Notes: a model not told the origin generated them from the sequence alone. A stretch of DNA of 64,000 nucleotides from Gordonia alkanivorans NBRC 16433 (GCF_000225505.1 NZ_BACI01000016.1:1-64000), one strand, 5' to 3'; counted from the first letter of the stretch, positions 48,649 through 58,541 are shown. Made by a program: numbers and translations.

Positions 48649-51213
48649 GTGGCGTCATCATCGGTGATGCGCCGGGTTTCCCTGCGAAACCTGCGGGCGC
48701 ACAAGCTACGTCTGTTCCTGACCCTCTTCTCGATCGTCCTCGGCACGTCCTTCGTGGTCGGTTCGATCGTGTTCACCAACTCCGTCTCGAAGGCCTTCAC
48801 CGACATCTTCGACAGTGCCGCGCAGGGTGTGGCGGTCGAGGTGACGCCCGCTGATCGGCAGTCGCCGGGCGTTCCGCTGTGGGTGGTCGACCAGTTGCGT
48901 GACCAGCGCACCGCACTCGGCATCGACAAGCTCGTCGTCAACAACAGCGGGTTGGTCACCGTCGCCGACTCCGACGGCAAGGCCATCCAGACGGGTGGTG
49001 CGCCGAGCGTGGGCACCACCTACATCCCGGAGAACGAGGCGCTCGATCCCGACGAGTCCCGGATCCTGCCGGGTGGTCGCGGGCCGGCCGACGCCGGCGA
49101 GATCGCCCTGAACGCCTCGGCTGCCGAGGAGGCCGGGCTGAAGGTCGGGTCGAAGACCAAGGTCGTCATCGGCCAGGGCAGTTCCACCCCGCTCGACGTC
49201 ACCGTCGTCGGACTGATCGACCTGCCCGCCTCCACCGGCGGGTACGTCAACGCACAGTTCGACGCGGCGACCGCGTCGGGGCTCTTCACCGACGGGCGCC
49301 ACGTCGGGCTCGTCGACATGTCGGCCGTCGACGGGGTGTCCCCGAAGCAACTGCAGGAGCGGGTGCGCACCTTCCTCGGCTCCGACGCCGATCTGTACGA
49401 GGTGCGGACCGGCGATCAGGTACGGGAGGACCAGAAGGCGCAGGTCAACGAGTTCCTGCAGATCTTCCAGTACATCCTGCTGGCGTTCGCGGCGATCGGC
49501 CTGGTCGTCGGCACGTTCATCATCTACAACACCTTCTCGATGATCGTCGCGCAGCGTAACCGCGAGTTCGCGCTGCTGCGTGCGGTCGGGGCGAGTCAGC
49601 GACAGGTGTCGCGGTCGGTCCTCTTCGAGGCGTTCGTCGTCGGTGTGCTCGGCGGAGCGCTGGGCCTGGCCATCGGCATAGGCCTGGCGGCCGCGCTCAA
49701 GGCGTTCACCAGTGCGTCGTCGGGTCTGCCGGAGGGCGAGCTGACGATCGGGGTCGGCGCGGTACTCGCGGGCATACTGGTCGGCGTCGTGGTGACGATG
49801 ATCAGCGCATGGGTACCGGCAGCTCGTGCCGCCCGGGTGCCGCCGGTGGAGGCGATGCGTGCCTCGGCCGCCGAGGGATCGGCATCCCTGCGCAACCGCA
49901 CCCTCATCGGTGCGGTCATCGGCCTGGCCTCGATCGTGGCGATCGTCGTCGGCGCGATGGACGAGGGCTCCGGACCGGCGCTGACGGTCGGCGCGGGCGC
50001 GGCCGGTCTGGTGCTGGCCGCGGTGCTGGTCGGACCGGCTTTCGCGCGGCCGTTCGTGGGAGTGCTCGGCCGTGTGGTCGGTGCGCCCTTCGGCACGATC
50101 GGACGGCTCGCACGCACGAATGCTGTTCGGAATCCCCGACGTTCGGCTGCGACGGCGTTCGCCCTGACGCTGGGCCTGATGCTGGTGGCGATCATCGGCA
50201 CGCTCGGCCAGTCGTTCAAGGGCACGGTCGACGAGGCCGTCGACTCCGGCATCACCGCCGATTACATCCTCTCGGGCACCAACCAGGGGCCGTTGCCGCC
50301 CACGGTGGGTCCCTCGGTGGAGAAGGTGCCGGGTGTCGGCGAGGTGGTCTCGTTCGGCGTCGTGCAGGCGAAGGTCGACGATCAGCCGGTGCAGGGTTTC
50401 TCCGCGCTCGGTGGACCGCTGAGTGACGTCACGGTCATGGACATGGAGGACGGCGCGTCGTCGACGCTGCCGGCCGACGGGATGCTGATCAGTCACCGCA
50501 CGGCGATGACGAAGGGCTGGGAGCGCGGCCAGGTCCTGAACTTCACCTCACCCATCGGTGAACAGGTTCAGGTCCCCATCGCGGGCGTGTACGCCGACAA
50601 CGAGGCTCTCCAGCCGTGGGTCGTCGGTCCCGCGGTCTACGACCGCCTGGTCCCGCCCCCGGCGCGTTTCGACATCACGGTCTTCGTGAAGGCCGAGGCC
50701 GGTGCCGATCTGGAGACCCTGCGGACCGGGCTCGAGGACGCGACCGCCGGGTACCTGACCGTCCAGGTCAAGGACCGCGACCAGTTCAAGGGCCAGATCT
50801 CCGCGCAGATCGACCAGATGCTCGGCACGCTCTACGCGATGCTCGGCCTGGCGCTGCTGATCGCGGTGCTGGGCATCATCAACACCCTGGCGTTGTCGGT
50901 GGTGGAGCGGAAGCGCGAGATCGGCATGTTGCGTGCGATCGGCATGGTCCGAGGTCAGGTGCGTCGTTCGATCTACCTCGAATCGGTGCTCATCTCGATC
51001 TTCGGTGCCGTCGTCGGCGTCATCCTCGGAACGCTGATCGGCGTCGCCCTCGTGCGCACGCTGGCGGCGTGGGGTCTGGGCGCGCCGGTGATCCCGTGGT
51101 CGCTGATCGTGATCACGCTGGTCGCCTCGGCGGTGGTCGGTGTGCTGGCGGCGCTCTGGCCGGCGGTCCGCGCCGCCCGGACGGGGCCGCTCGAGGCGAT
51201 CGCCGACCTCTGA
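48649..51213 (+). CDS. FtsX-like (MacB-type) ABC permease
   Basis: 854 residues from a GTG. The topology is one helix (18-40), a large periplasmic MacB-core domain (about 45-255), three helices with FtsX motifs (IFQYILLAFAAIGLVVGTFI, FALLRAVGASQRQ), two further helices, a second periplasmic domain and a last FtsX triad (AMLGLALLIAVLGIINTLA, IGMLRAIGMVRGQ). This ten-helix form occurs in actinobacterial exporters of lipids, lipoproteins or peptides. It pairs with the preceding ATPase. Cargo is unknown. Confidence 0.9.
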   Translation: MASSSVMRRVSLRNLRAHKLRLFLTLFSIVLGTSFVVGSIVFTNSVSKAFTDIFDSAAQGVAVEVTPADRQSPGVPLWVVDQLRDQRTALGIDKLVVNNSGLVTVADSDGKAIQTGGAPSVGTTYIPENEALDPDESRILPGGRGPADAGEIALNASAAEEAGLKVGSKTKVVIGQGSSTPLDVTVVGLIDLPASTGGYVNAQFDAATASGLFTDGRHVGLVDMSAVDGVSPKQLQERVRTFLGSDADLYEVRTGDQVREDQKAQVNEFLQIFQYILLAFAAIGLVVGTFIIYNTFSMIVAQRNREFALLRAVGASQRQVSRSVLFEAFVVGVLGGALGLAIGIGLAAALKAFTSASSGLPEGELTIGVGAVLAGILVGVVVTMISAWVPAARAARVPPVEAMRASAAEGSASLRNRTLIGAVIGLASIVAIVVGAMDEGSGPALTVGAGAAGLVLAAVLVGPAFARPFVGVLGRVVGAPFGTIGRLARTNAVRNPRRSAATAFALTLGLMLVAIIGTLGQSFKGTVDEAVDSGITADYILSGTNQGPLPPTVGPSVEKVPGVGEVVSFGVVQAKVDDQPVQGFSALGGPLSDVTVMDMEDGASSTLPADGMLISHRTAMTKGWERGQVLNFTSPIGEQVQVPIAGVYADNEALQPWVVGPAVYDRLVPPPARFDITVFVKAEAGADLETLRTGLEDATAGYLTVQVKDRDQFKGQISAQIDQMLGTLYAMLGLALLIAVLGIINTLALSVVERKREIGMLRAIGMVRGQVRRSIYLESVLISIFGAVVGVILGTLIGVALVRTLAAWGLGAPVIPWSLIVITLVASAVVGVLAALWPAVRAARTGPLEAIADL

Positions 51214-51309
51214 CGCCCTCCTCCTGTTCTGTGGCCCACGCGACCCGGGTTCTGTCCGGGCCGCGTGCTCACAGGTCGATATCAGGAACCGGATGACAGA
51301 ATCGTCCGC

Positions 51310-52083
51310 ATGACGCGACCACCCCAGGGCGATCCGAACGATCCGCGGAACAATCCGCCGGAGACCCGACAGTTCGATCCCGACTTCGACCCCTCGGCGC
51401 CGCCGTCGCAGGCCTACACCCAGCCGCACGCCGGTGAGCCGTATCCCGGGCCGTACACCGAGCCGCACGCCGGACCCCAGTACGACGAACCCCAGTACGC
51501 GGATCCCCGGTACACCGGCGGCTCGCCGTATGCGGGATCGCCGTACGACGCACCCCCGGGTGGTGAGCCCCCACGCGGCGGATCGTCGAAGGGACGCACC
51601 ATCGGCCTCGCGCTGGTGGCGCTGGCCGCCCTGGTGATCCTCGGACTCGTCGTCGTGCTGGTCACGAAGTCCGGCGGTGACGAGGACTCACCCACCGCAG
51701 CGGGTTCGTCGTCGACGACGGCCACCAGTGAGGAGACGACGACCACCAGTTCGTCCCCGACCACCACGACGACGACGACCGAGGAGACGACGTCGAGTCC
51801 GAGCAAGAAGCCGGGTCCGGCGACGGTGGTCTACCAGCTCACCGGAAACGGTGACGTCGTGGCGCTCAGCTTCAGCAAGGGTGGCGGTTCGCCGACGGTC
51901 ATCGCTGCCACCGGTTCGCCCTGGTCGCAGCGGGTGAACGTGAAGGGCAACAAGGCGACCCTGTCGGCCATCGTCGTCCGCGGTCCGGTCACCTGCAGCA
52001 TCCTCGTCGACGGGGAACAGCTCGCGACCGCCACCAGCAACGGCGGCACGCTGAACTGCACCGCCGATCTCCCCGCGGAATAG
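51310..52083 (+). CDS. MmpS-like protein with proline-rich cytoplasmic arm
   Basis: 257 residues from the ATG at 51310. Residues 1-95 are Pro/Tyr/Gly-rich (repeats of QPHAGEPYPGPYTEPHAG type). One helix (IGLALVALAALVILGLVVVL) is followed by a Thr/Ser linker with a poly-Thr run. The C-terminal 75 residues have the MmpS pattern: VVYQLTGNGDVVALSFS, ATGSPWSQRVNVKG, TCSILVDGEQLATAT. MmpS proteins assist MmpL transporters. Here the neighbour is an FtsX-type ABC exporter, so the partner may differ. Confidence 0.75.
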   Translation: MTRPPQGDPNDPRNNPPETRQFDPDFDPSAPPSQAYTQPHAGEPYPGPYTEPHAGPQYDEPQYADPRYTGGSPYAGSPYDAPPGGEPPRGGSSKGRTIGLALVALAALVILGLVVVLVTKSGGDEDSPTAAGSSSTTATSEETTTTSSSPTTTTTTTEETTSSPSKKPGPATVVYQLTGNGDVVALSFSKGGGSPTVIAATGSPWSQRVNVKGNKATLSAIVVRGPVTCSILVDGEQLATATSNGGTLNCTADLPAE

Positions 52084-52086
52084 GGG

Positions 52087-52848
52087 CTACCGCTTACGCA
52101 GCACCAGCACGAGGTTCGTGCCCAGCACCTCGCGGAGGCCCGGGACGCGCATGACCCACCACATCCAGCGCGGGATGTAGCGGGGGAAGGCGGCCAGCAG
52201 CTCGGCCCGATCGGTCACCGATCCCGCCCAGCGCAGGCCGTCGGCGGCGTGGACGGCGAACAGCGAGGTCCCGAAGAGGTTCTTGGGCGGGTGGCCGTGG
52301 CGTCGGGTGTAGAGACGTGCGGCGCGGTGTCCGCCGAGGTAGTGGGTGAGACCCATCTCGTGGCCGCCGAACGGACCCCACCACAGCGTGTAGCTGATGA
52401 TGACGACGCCGCCGGGACGGGTCACGCGCAGCATGTCGTCGGCCATCTCCCACGGCGTCAGCGTGTGCTCGACGACGTTCGACGACACCGTCACGTCGAT
52501 GCAGTCGTCGGCGAAGGGCAGATTCTGGCCCGACCCGCGGACCGAACCGCGATGTTCGAGACCGCCGGCGTGCATCTCCGTGGGGTCCGGCTCGACCGAC
52601 ATGTAGTGCGCGCCCCGTGCGCGGAAGGCGTCGGCGAAGTAGCCGGGACCGCCGCCGACGTCGAGGATGACGCCGCCGTCGAGGTCGGGTACGAACGCCT
52701 GCACCATCTCCGCGGTGTCGGCCGCCAGGGCGCCGTAGAACCGGGCGGGATCGGACTGCTCGTAGCGGAAGTCGTTCAGCAGCCCGGCCGCGCGCCGCAG
52801 GGTGGCCAGTCGGGCCATACGGTCGCGGCCGGAAGTCGTGGTCGTCAT
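52087..52848 (-). CDS. SAM-dependent methyltransferase (Rv0224c-like)
   Basis: 253 residues. The class I fold has motif I at VILDVGGGPGYFADAFRA, the acidic loop MSVEPDP, and SGQNLPFADDCIDVTVSSNV with motif post-I. TPWEMADDMLRVTRPGGVVIISY follows. The substrate is unknown. The pairing with the divergent GT4 gene matches Rv0224c-Rv0225, suggesting methylation of an envelope glycan or lipid. It converges on the MmpS-like gene with three bases between the stops. Confidence 0.85.
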   Translation of the reverse strand: MTTTTSGRDRMARLATLRRAAGLLNDFRYEQSDPARFYGALAADTAEMVQAFVPDLDGGVILDVGGGPGYFADAFRARGAHYMSVEPDPTEMHAGGLEHRGSVRGSGQNLPFADDCIDVTVSSNVVEHTLTPWEMADDMLRVTRPGGVVIISYTLWWGPFGGHEMGLTHYLGGHRAARLYTRRHGHPPKNLFGTSLFAVHAADGLRWAGSVTDRAELLAAFPRYIPRWMWWVMRVPGLREVLGTNLVLVLRKR

Positions 52849-52916
52849 CGTCGGGAAACTCTAATCGACCGGAGTCTCGGCAGTTCATCAGCTACTCGGC
52901 GGTAGGCTGTCGTGCG

Positions 52917-54065
52917 ATGCGCGTACCTTCCGACGTCCTGCTGCTGTGCTGGCGGGATACCCGCCACCCTCAGGGCGGTGGCAGCGAGACATATCTGGAG
53001 CGCGTCGGTGCCGAACTGGCCCGACGCGGTACCCGCGTCACCTTTTTGACCTCGGCGTATCCGGGCGCCGCCGGCGAGGAGTACCGCGACGGCATGCGGT
53101 TCGTGCGCGCCGGCGGGCGGATCAGCGTGTATCCGCGCATGCTGGCGACGATCCTGGCCGGGCGTCTCGGCTTCGGGCCGCTCCGGGACTGTCGGCCGGA
53201 GGTCGTCGTCGACACCCAGAACGGGGTGCCGTTCTTCGCGACCGCCGTCGCCTCGGCACCGACGGTGGTGCTGGTCCATCACTGTCATCGCGAGCAGTGG
53301 CCGGTTGCCGGTCGGTTACTCGGGCACGTCGGATGGTTCATCGAGTCACGACTCTCGCCGCGGGTTCATCGCCGGAACCGCTATGTCACCGTGTCCACGC
53401 CGTCGAAGACCGAACTCGTCGCGCTCGGCGTCGACGCGGATCGGATCTCCGTCGTGCGCAACGGCATCGACCCCGTCCCCGCCGGCGCTGTGCTCGCCGT
53501 ACGGTCGTCCGACGCCGGCTCCGAGCCGGTGCGCCTGTGTGTCCTGTCGCGACTGGTGCCGCACAAGCAGGTCGAGGACGCGCTCACGGTGCTGGCGCAG
53601 CTGCGTCGTTCCGGGATCGATGTCCACCTCGATGTCATCGGCGGTGGTTGGTGGTCCGACGAACTGCGCTCGGCGGCAAGCGAACTCGAGGTCACCGACG
53701 CGGTCACCTTCCACGGTCACGTCAGTGAGGAGCGCAAGCACGAGCTGCTCTCGCAGGCGCGGGTCCACCTGATGCCCTCGCGCAAGGAGGGTTGGGGTCT
53801 GGCGGTGGTCGAAGCTGCGCAGCACGGGGTTCCGACCATCGGCTACCGCAGCTCGGTCGGTCTCGCCGACTCCATCGACGATGGCAACACCGGTCTCCTC
53901 GTCGACGGCGTCGACGAACTGGTGAGTGCCACCAGGAAGCTCATCGACAACCCGGACGAGGCCCAGCGGCTGGGGGACAGCGCCCGGGTTCGGGCGGGCC
54001 GCTACTCCTGGGCCGCCACGTGCGACGGGTTCATCGAGACGTTCGACGCCGTTCTCGCGCGCTGA
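52917..54065 (+). CDS. GT4-family glycosyltransferase (Rv0225-like)
   Basis: 382 residues with the GT-B fold. The acceptor side begins RHPQGGGSETYLERVGAELARRG. The donor side has LVPHKQVEDALTVLAQL and the EX7E-type motif SRKEGWGLAVVEAAQHG, typical of retaining family 4 enzymes using nucleotide sugars. No membrane helix is visible, so it is cytoplasmic or peripheral. It lies in an envelope-biogenesis island. Its last 35 bases overlap the convergent membrane-protein gene. Confidence 0.88.
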   Translation: MRVPSDVLLLCWRDTRHPQGGGSETYLERVGAELARRGTRVTFLTSAYPGAAGEEYRDGMRFVRAGGRISVYPRMLATILAGRLGFGPLRDCRPEVVVDTQNGVPFFATAVASAPTVVLVHHCHREQWPVAGRLLGHVGWFIESRLSPRVHRRNRYVTVSTPSKTELVALGVDADRISVVRNGIDPVPAGAVLAVRSSDAGSEPVRLCVLSRLVPHKQVEDALTVLAQLRRSGIDVHLDVIGGGWWSDELRSAASELEVTDAVTFHGHVSEERKHELLSQARVHLMPSRKEGWGLAVVEAAQHGVPTIGYRSSVGLADSIDDGNTGLLVDGVDELVSATRKLIDNPDEAQRLGDSARVRAGRYSWAATCDGFIETFDAVLAR

Positions 54066-55746
54066 CGACGATCGCCCCCACGACCCCGGTCCCCAGCATC
54101 GCCGCCCAGAGAAGGTGTGCGGCGATCGCCATGGTCCGATCGGCCGCTCCCGCACCGCGATCGGCCGGATCGTCGACCCGGTACAACCGGAGATCGTCCC
54201 CGTCGTGGGCGAGGCGCGCGTCCGCCGCGAGCCGGGCGGGCGGGGAATTGTTCTCGACGAGAACCCAACCCACACCGAGTGCCGCGAGATCCTCGGGTGA
54301 GCCGCCGGCCTCGAGCGCCGACGCCACGGCCGCTGCGTGCTCACTCGGTGGGTCGACGACCTCGCCGTCGACGGTGAGTGCACCGGACTCGATCACCGGG
54401 GCCCGCAGCATCCGCGCCGCCGGATCGAGCGAGACGCCGTCCGCGAATCGGTAGTGCCGCACGGTGTCCGCGGGCCAGAGGGCGACCGAACCCTGATCGT
54501 CGGGCACTATCGCCGACACCGCGGCCCAGTCGTCGGGGTAGGCCACCGGCCGCACCGAACCGCCGGCACCCCAGGCGAGATCGGGCAGGGGGGCCACGAC
54601 GAGCAGGGCGACGCCGGCCAGGGCGAAACCGGACGGCACCCGACGACACGCGGCCGCAACCGCGGCGGCCACGGCGAGGGTGGCGCCGGGCACGAGCAGT
54701 GCCGAGAACTTCTGGGTGTCCCGCAGCAGGCCGGCACCCGCGATGTGCTCGACCGCGACCTCGAGCAACCACCGTCCCGGACCGAATGTGCTGAGGACCA
54801 GCAGGATCGAGACGACGACCGTCAGGATCCCGATCGCCCGGACCAGCGGATCGAGAGCGCCGCGCCGCCGCCACAGCGCGACGACCCCGGCCGCGACCAC
54901 GAGCAAGAAGCAGAACGTCGCGACCGCCGCCCACCACATTGTTCGGCTGGCCGGGACCGCATCGGCATTCCAGATCCCGCCGAGGGACAACACCGTCCCG
55001 ACCGGGCCGAGTCCCGGCTCGGACCGAAGACCGAATGCTTCGACACCCGCCGCGGCGGACGTCGTGGTGGCGTCGCTGATCACCGACGTCACCACCCAGG
55101 GCAGCGTGCTCAGAATCCACAGGAGCACAACCACGATCGTGGACCGCAGCCCGACCGGACGGCCGATCAGCGCCACCGCCAGCACGATCCCGGCGAGCAC
55201 CGATCCGGTCGGTGTCAGCCCGGCGGCCGCCAGCAGTCCGCCGAGCTGGAGAAACCGCACCGGCCCGGGACGGTCGCGGAGATCGACCACGGCGACGAGG
55301 AGCCAACCCAATGCGGCGTAACCGACCAGCAGACTCCAATGTCCCTGCAGGAGACGTTCGGCGACATAGGGATTCCAGATCGCCACGAGCACGGCGGCGA
55401 CGGCTCCGGCGCGTCCGGCACCGGGGACGAGGCGGAAAGCCAACCGGCCGAAGCCGACACCGGCGAAGACCAACGCGGCCAGCAGGATCGCGGTGACCGC
55501 CGCGCCGCCGTCGACGACCGTCGACGCCATCGCGACGAACCAGTCCTGCGGTACCGCGCGCGGCGGCAGGTCACCGATGCCCAGCGTGGTGTCGGTGACG
55601 TGGGTGCGCGGCGTCGACACCGCGTCCCGGTACAGCAGGTAACCGGGTCCGACGCCGATCAACCCGGGGAGCAGCGGCGCCAGGACGGCCACGGCCGCAA
55701 CGACACTCACCAGGTAGAGCGTCGGCAGCAACCGTCCGGAGAACAC
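54031..55746 (-). CDS. Large integral membrane protein (Rv0226c-like)
   Basis: 571 residues from a GTG. A polytopic N-terminal part has about twelve helices; an extracytoplasmic C-terminal domain (about 395-545) is followed by a final helix. AIWNPYVAERLLQGHWSLLVGY resembles the loop after helix 4 in AftD-like and other GT-C proteins, with HW near an Asn. Size, topology and synteny match Rv0226c. A glycosyltransferase or glycolipid-handling role is suggested but not shown. The gene overlaps the convergent GT4 gene by 35 bases. Confidence 0.75.
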   Translation of the reverse strand: MFSGRLLPTLYLVSVVAAVAVLAPLLPGLIGVGPGYLLYRDAVSTPRTHVTDTTLGIGDLPPRAVPQDWFVAMASTVVDGGAAVTAILLAALVFAGVGFGRLAFRLVPGAGRAGAVAAVLVAIWNPYVAERLLQGHWSLLVGYAALGWLLVAVVDLRDRPGPVRFLQLGGLLAAAGLTPTGSVLAGIVLAVALIGRPVGLRSTIVVVLLWILSTLPWVVTSVISDATTTSAAAGVEAFGLRSEPGLGPVGTVLSLGGIWNADAVPASRTMWWAAVATFCFLLVVAAGVVALWRRRGALDPLVRAIGILTVVVSILLVLSTFGPGRWLLEVAVEHIAGAGLLRDTQKFSALLVPGATLAVAAAVAAACRRVPSGFALAGVALLVVAPLPDLAWGAGGSVRPVAYPDDWAAVSAIVPDDQGSVALWPADTVRHYRFADGVSLDPAARMLRAPVIESGALTVDGEVVDPPSEHAAAVASALEAGGSPEDLAALGVGWVLVENNSPPARLAADARLAHDGDDLRLYRVDDPADRGAGAADRTMAIAAHLLWAAMLGTGVVGAIVVSARERRRTSR

Positions 55747-55761
55747 CGCGACCCGCGCGGC

Positions 55762-56697
55762 TCAGAAGTGGTGGGTGTCCGACGGCGCGGGTGCATGCAC
55801 CGGGTCGTCGTCGAACTTCGACTCGGTGATGCCGTAGGCGCGCGCGAGGTCGAGGATCTTGGTGGCACGCGCGATGCGGGGGAGGTCCGATCCGTTGCGG
55901 ATCTCCCCGCCGTCTCGCTCGAACTCCGCGAAGAACTCCCGCGCCCAGGTGATCTCGTCTTGGGACGGGGACAGGCCCTCGTTGACCGGGGCGCACTGCG
56001 CGGGGGTCAGACAGATCTTGCCGGTCATGCCGAACTCCGCACTCACCGCGGTGGCCTCGCTCAGCTTGAGAGCGCTGGAGCCGACGGTCGGTCCGTCGAT
56101 GGCGCTGGGAAGATGAGCGGCCTTGGCGGCGATGGTGAATCGCGACCGGGCGTAGGCCAGCGTCAGCGGATTGTCGCCGAAGCCGGTGTCCCGCCGGAAG
56201 TCGCCGATCCCGAAGGCGAGGCGGAAGGTGCCCTTGGCGGAGGCGATCTCGCTGATCCGCTCGAGTCCGCGGGCGGTCTCGACGAGGGCGACGATCGGGA
56301 GACCCGGTAGGCGCTTGGCGGTCTCGGTCACGTGGTCGACGGACTCGACCATCGCCAGCATCACGCCGCCGACGGCGGTCTGCGCGAGTGCCTCCAGGTC
56401 ATCGGCCCACCATGGGGTGCCGAAGCCGTTGATGCGGACCCATTCACCGGCGCCGGGACCGGAACCGTCCTTGGGGCCGATCCAACGTACGACGTTGTTC
56501 CGCGCCTCGACCTTGTCCTTGGGAGCCACCGCGTCCTCGATGTCGAGCACGACGATGTCGGCGCGCGAGCGAGCCGCCGGCTCGAACTTCGCGTAGTGGG
56601 CGCCGTTGACCAGGAGCCAGCTTCGGGCCAGCACCGGATCGATACGCGAACCGACATCGGTCGATTCGGCGTCGTAGGTCGTGTTGTCGTCGTACAT
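55762..56697 (-). CDS. CitE-like HpcH/HpaI family CoA-ester lyase
   Basis: 311 residues. The TIM-barrel family motifs are RSWLLVNGAHYAKFEPAARS (CoA and Arg contact), IVVLDIEDAVAPKDK (acidic residues near the metal), MLAMVESVDHV and IVALVETARGLERI (metal Glu), and GKICLTPAQCAPVNEGLSPS (CoA binding). Related enzymes cleave malyl-, citramalyl- or methylmalyl-CoA. The citrate lyase alpha and gamma subunits are absent, so it is a stand-alone CitE-like protein. It lies 15 bp upstream of the Rv0226c-like gene on the same strand. Confidence 0.85.
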   Translation of the reverse strand: MYDDNTTYDAESTDVGSRIDPVLARSWLLVNGAHYAKFEPAARSRADIVVLDIEDAVAPKDKVEARNNVVRWIGPKDGSGPGAGEWVRINGFGTPWWADDLEALAQTAVGGVMLAMVESVDHVTETAKRLPGLPIVALVETARGLERISEIASAKGTFRLAFGIGDFRRDTGFGDNPLTLAYARSRFTIAAKAAHLPSAIDGPTVGSSALKLSEATAVSAEFGMTGKICLTPAQCAPVNEGLSPSQDEITWAREFFAEFERDGGEIRNGSDLPRIARATKILDLARAYGITESKFDDDPVHAPAPSDTHHF

Positions 56698-56808
56698 CGA
56701 TGTCTCTCGTCCGTGAATTCTGCAGCCTACCCATCGTTGCCTATGCCCGATGACCGGTGCAAAGCACCCTGCGCGCGGGAGCCGGTGTCAACTCGGCACA
56801 CTTGTGCC

Positions 56809-57999
56809 ATGCAGCAGACCAGGCCGACCGGACGGCGCCGGGCCGCTTCGGGCACCGTCGGCGCCGTCGGATCGGTGGCCGTCGGCTCGATGGTCGCCAA
56901 CATCTGCATGTACGTGGTCCATCTGAGCGCGAGCGCGCGCTATCTGGATGTCAGCGAATACGGCGAGTTCGCGGTCCTGCTGTCGGCGATGCTCGTGTTG
57001 GGCGTACCCGCGCTGGCGCTGCAGAACGTCGTCGCACGCGAGGTGGTCCTGGGCTGCGACGAGCGCCGTCTGCGGCGGGTGGGGATTCAGACGACCCTGT
57101 ATGTGGTCCTCCTGGTCGCGGTCGCCACACCGCTGGTCGCCCTGCTGATGCGCACCGATGTGGTCACGACACTGGCCGCCCTCGGCGCTGCCCCGTTCCT
57201 CGCACTGATCGCCGCAGGTCAGGGCATTCTGCAGGGGCGCGGCGAGTTCCGGACGCTGTCGTGGGTGTTGGCCGCGGTCGGGATCCTGCGCTCGATGCCC
57301 ATCGTGGGCGCTTTCGTCGCGGGTGCCGGTCCGGCGGGCGGACTCCTCGCCGGAACCGTGGGTGCCGCGGTCTCGGCGGTCGTCGTCTGGCTGGTCGTCG
57401 GGAAAGTCGGGGAGCGCGCGTCGGACGCGGGCACGGTGGGAGTCCTCAGCGTGGTCCGCGCGTCGCAGGTCCAGTTGGTGCTCATCGTGGCGTCGTCGGT
57501 GGATCTGCTGCTCTCACCGCGGGTTCTCGACGCCGAGTCGGTCGGCGTCTACGCGCTCGGCGCGATAGCCACCAAGGTCGCGTTCTGGCTGCCGCAGGCC
57601 ATTGGCGTCGTCTTCTACCCGCGCCTCGCCGACCCCGCCCGGTCCCGGGTCTCCCTGCGGCAGGCAGTGGCGGTGGTCGCCGGCGTCGGCGTGGTCCTGA
57701 CTCTCGGCGCGGGGCTCGCGGGACCGCTGGTGCCGACCGTGTTCGGCGACGGCTACGACCAACTCGTCCCACTCCTGTGGCTCTTCGCCTACATCGGTGC
57801 CGCCCTCGCCGTCCTCCAGGTCGTGTTGCTGTCGGCGATCGCCCGTGATCGCACCCGCGTCGCCTTCGTGACGTGGATCGTCGTGGCGATCGAGGTGGTG
57901 GTCATCCTCACCGCTGCCGGTTCGGTGCTCGGGGTCGCGGCCACCGCGGCGGTCGCGGTGACGATCGCAGCCGCCGGCACGTGGGCGCTCACACGCTGA
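56809..57999 (+). CDS. Wzx-like polysaccharide/lipid flippase
   Basis: 396 residues from the ATG at 56809. Twelve or so helices span almost the whole protein with few charged loops. The opening GSMVANICMYVVHLSASARYL followed by YGEFAVLLSAMLVLGVPALAL is the standard start of MOP-superfamily polysaccharide exporters. GVYALGAIATKVAFWLPQAIG is the matching second-half repeat. It would flip an undecaprenyl- or decaprenyl-linked glycan. No other Wzx/Wzy genes are near, so the substrate is open. It diverges from the CitE-like gene. Confidence 0.8.
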   Translation: MQQTRPTGRRRAASGTVGAVGSVAVGSMVANICMYVVHLSASARYLDVSEYGEFAVLLSAMLVLGVPALALQNVVAREVVLGCDERRLRRVGIQTTLYVVLLVAVATPLVALLMRTDVVTTLAALGAAPFLALIAAGQGILQGRGEFRTLSWVLAAVGILRSMPIVGAFVAGAGPAGGLLAGTVGAAVSAVVVWLVVGKVGERASDAGTVGVLSVVRASQVQLVLIVASSVDLLLSPRVLDAESVGVYALGAIATKVAFWLPQAIGVVFYPRLADPARSRVSLRQAVAVVAGVGVVLTLGAGLAGPLVPTVFGDGYDQLVPLLWLFAYIGAALAVLQVVLLSAIARDRTRVAFVTWIVVAIEVVVILTAAGSVLGVAATAAVAVTIAAAGTWALTR

Positions 58000-58067
58000 T
58001 CGGCGGTTACATTCGGCCCAGACGCAGGAACGTTGCCGGGATCGGGAAGTTTCGGCAGGGTTGTGTG

Positions 58068-58538
58068 ATGAGCGACAACGGAGTCACCAAGGTCACTGTC
58101 CAACGAGTCATCGAGGCACCGGTCGACGCGGTGTTCGACGTCCTCTCCAATCCCGAGAGGCATCAGGCACTCGACGGTTCGGGGTTCATCCGCGGCGTCG
58201 ACCACGCCGATCGCATCCAGAACGTCGGTGAAGTGTTCACGATGAACATGGCGGGCGACCACATGGGCGGCGAGTACAAGACCGACAACCACGTCACCGG
58301 GTACGCCAAGGACAAGCTGCTGGCGTGGAAGACGACTCCCGCCGGCACCGAGCCTCCCGGCTGGGAGTGGTTGTGGGAGCTGGAAGCCCAGGGCCCCAAC
58401 GAGACGCTGGTCCGGCACACCTACGACTGGTCGAAGGTCACCGACAAGAAGCTCCTCGAGCAGGTGAAGTTCCCGCTCGTGACCGAGGCCCAGCTCGAGG
58501 ACACCCTCGGCCGTCTTGCGGCCGAGGCTGCTTCCTGA
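58068..58538 (+). CDS. SRPBCC-family (START-like) protein
   Basis: 156 residues. The fold starts VTVQRVIEAPVDAVFDVLSN with PERHQALDG after it, the typical first strand and helix pair of polyketide cyclase/SRPBCC proteins. GGEYKTDNHVTGY and LAWKTTP are central strands, and a long C-terminal helix closes the pocket (LEDTLGRLAAEA). It would bind a small hydrophobic ligand. It lies between the flippase and the convergent DUF3068 gene. No specific function can be assigned. Confidence 0.8.
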   Translation: MSDNGVTKVTVQRVIEAPVDAVFDVLSNPERHQALDGSGFIRGVDHADRIQNVGEVFTMNMAGDHMGGEYKTDNHVTGYAKDKLLAWKTTPAGTEPPGWEWLWELEAQGPNETLVRHTYDWSKVTDKKLLEQVKFPLVTEAQLEDTLGRLAAEAAS

Positions 58539-58541
58539 GTT

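Noticed and set aside
54337-56310. A 657-codon plus-strand frame over the Rv0226c-like and CitE-like genes
   Set aside because: It spans two real genes on the other strand and is made of Arg/Gly/Asp/Gln repeats typical of shadows.
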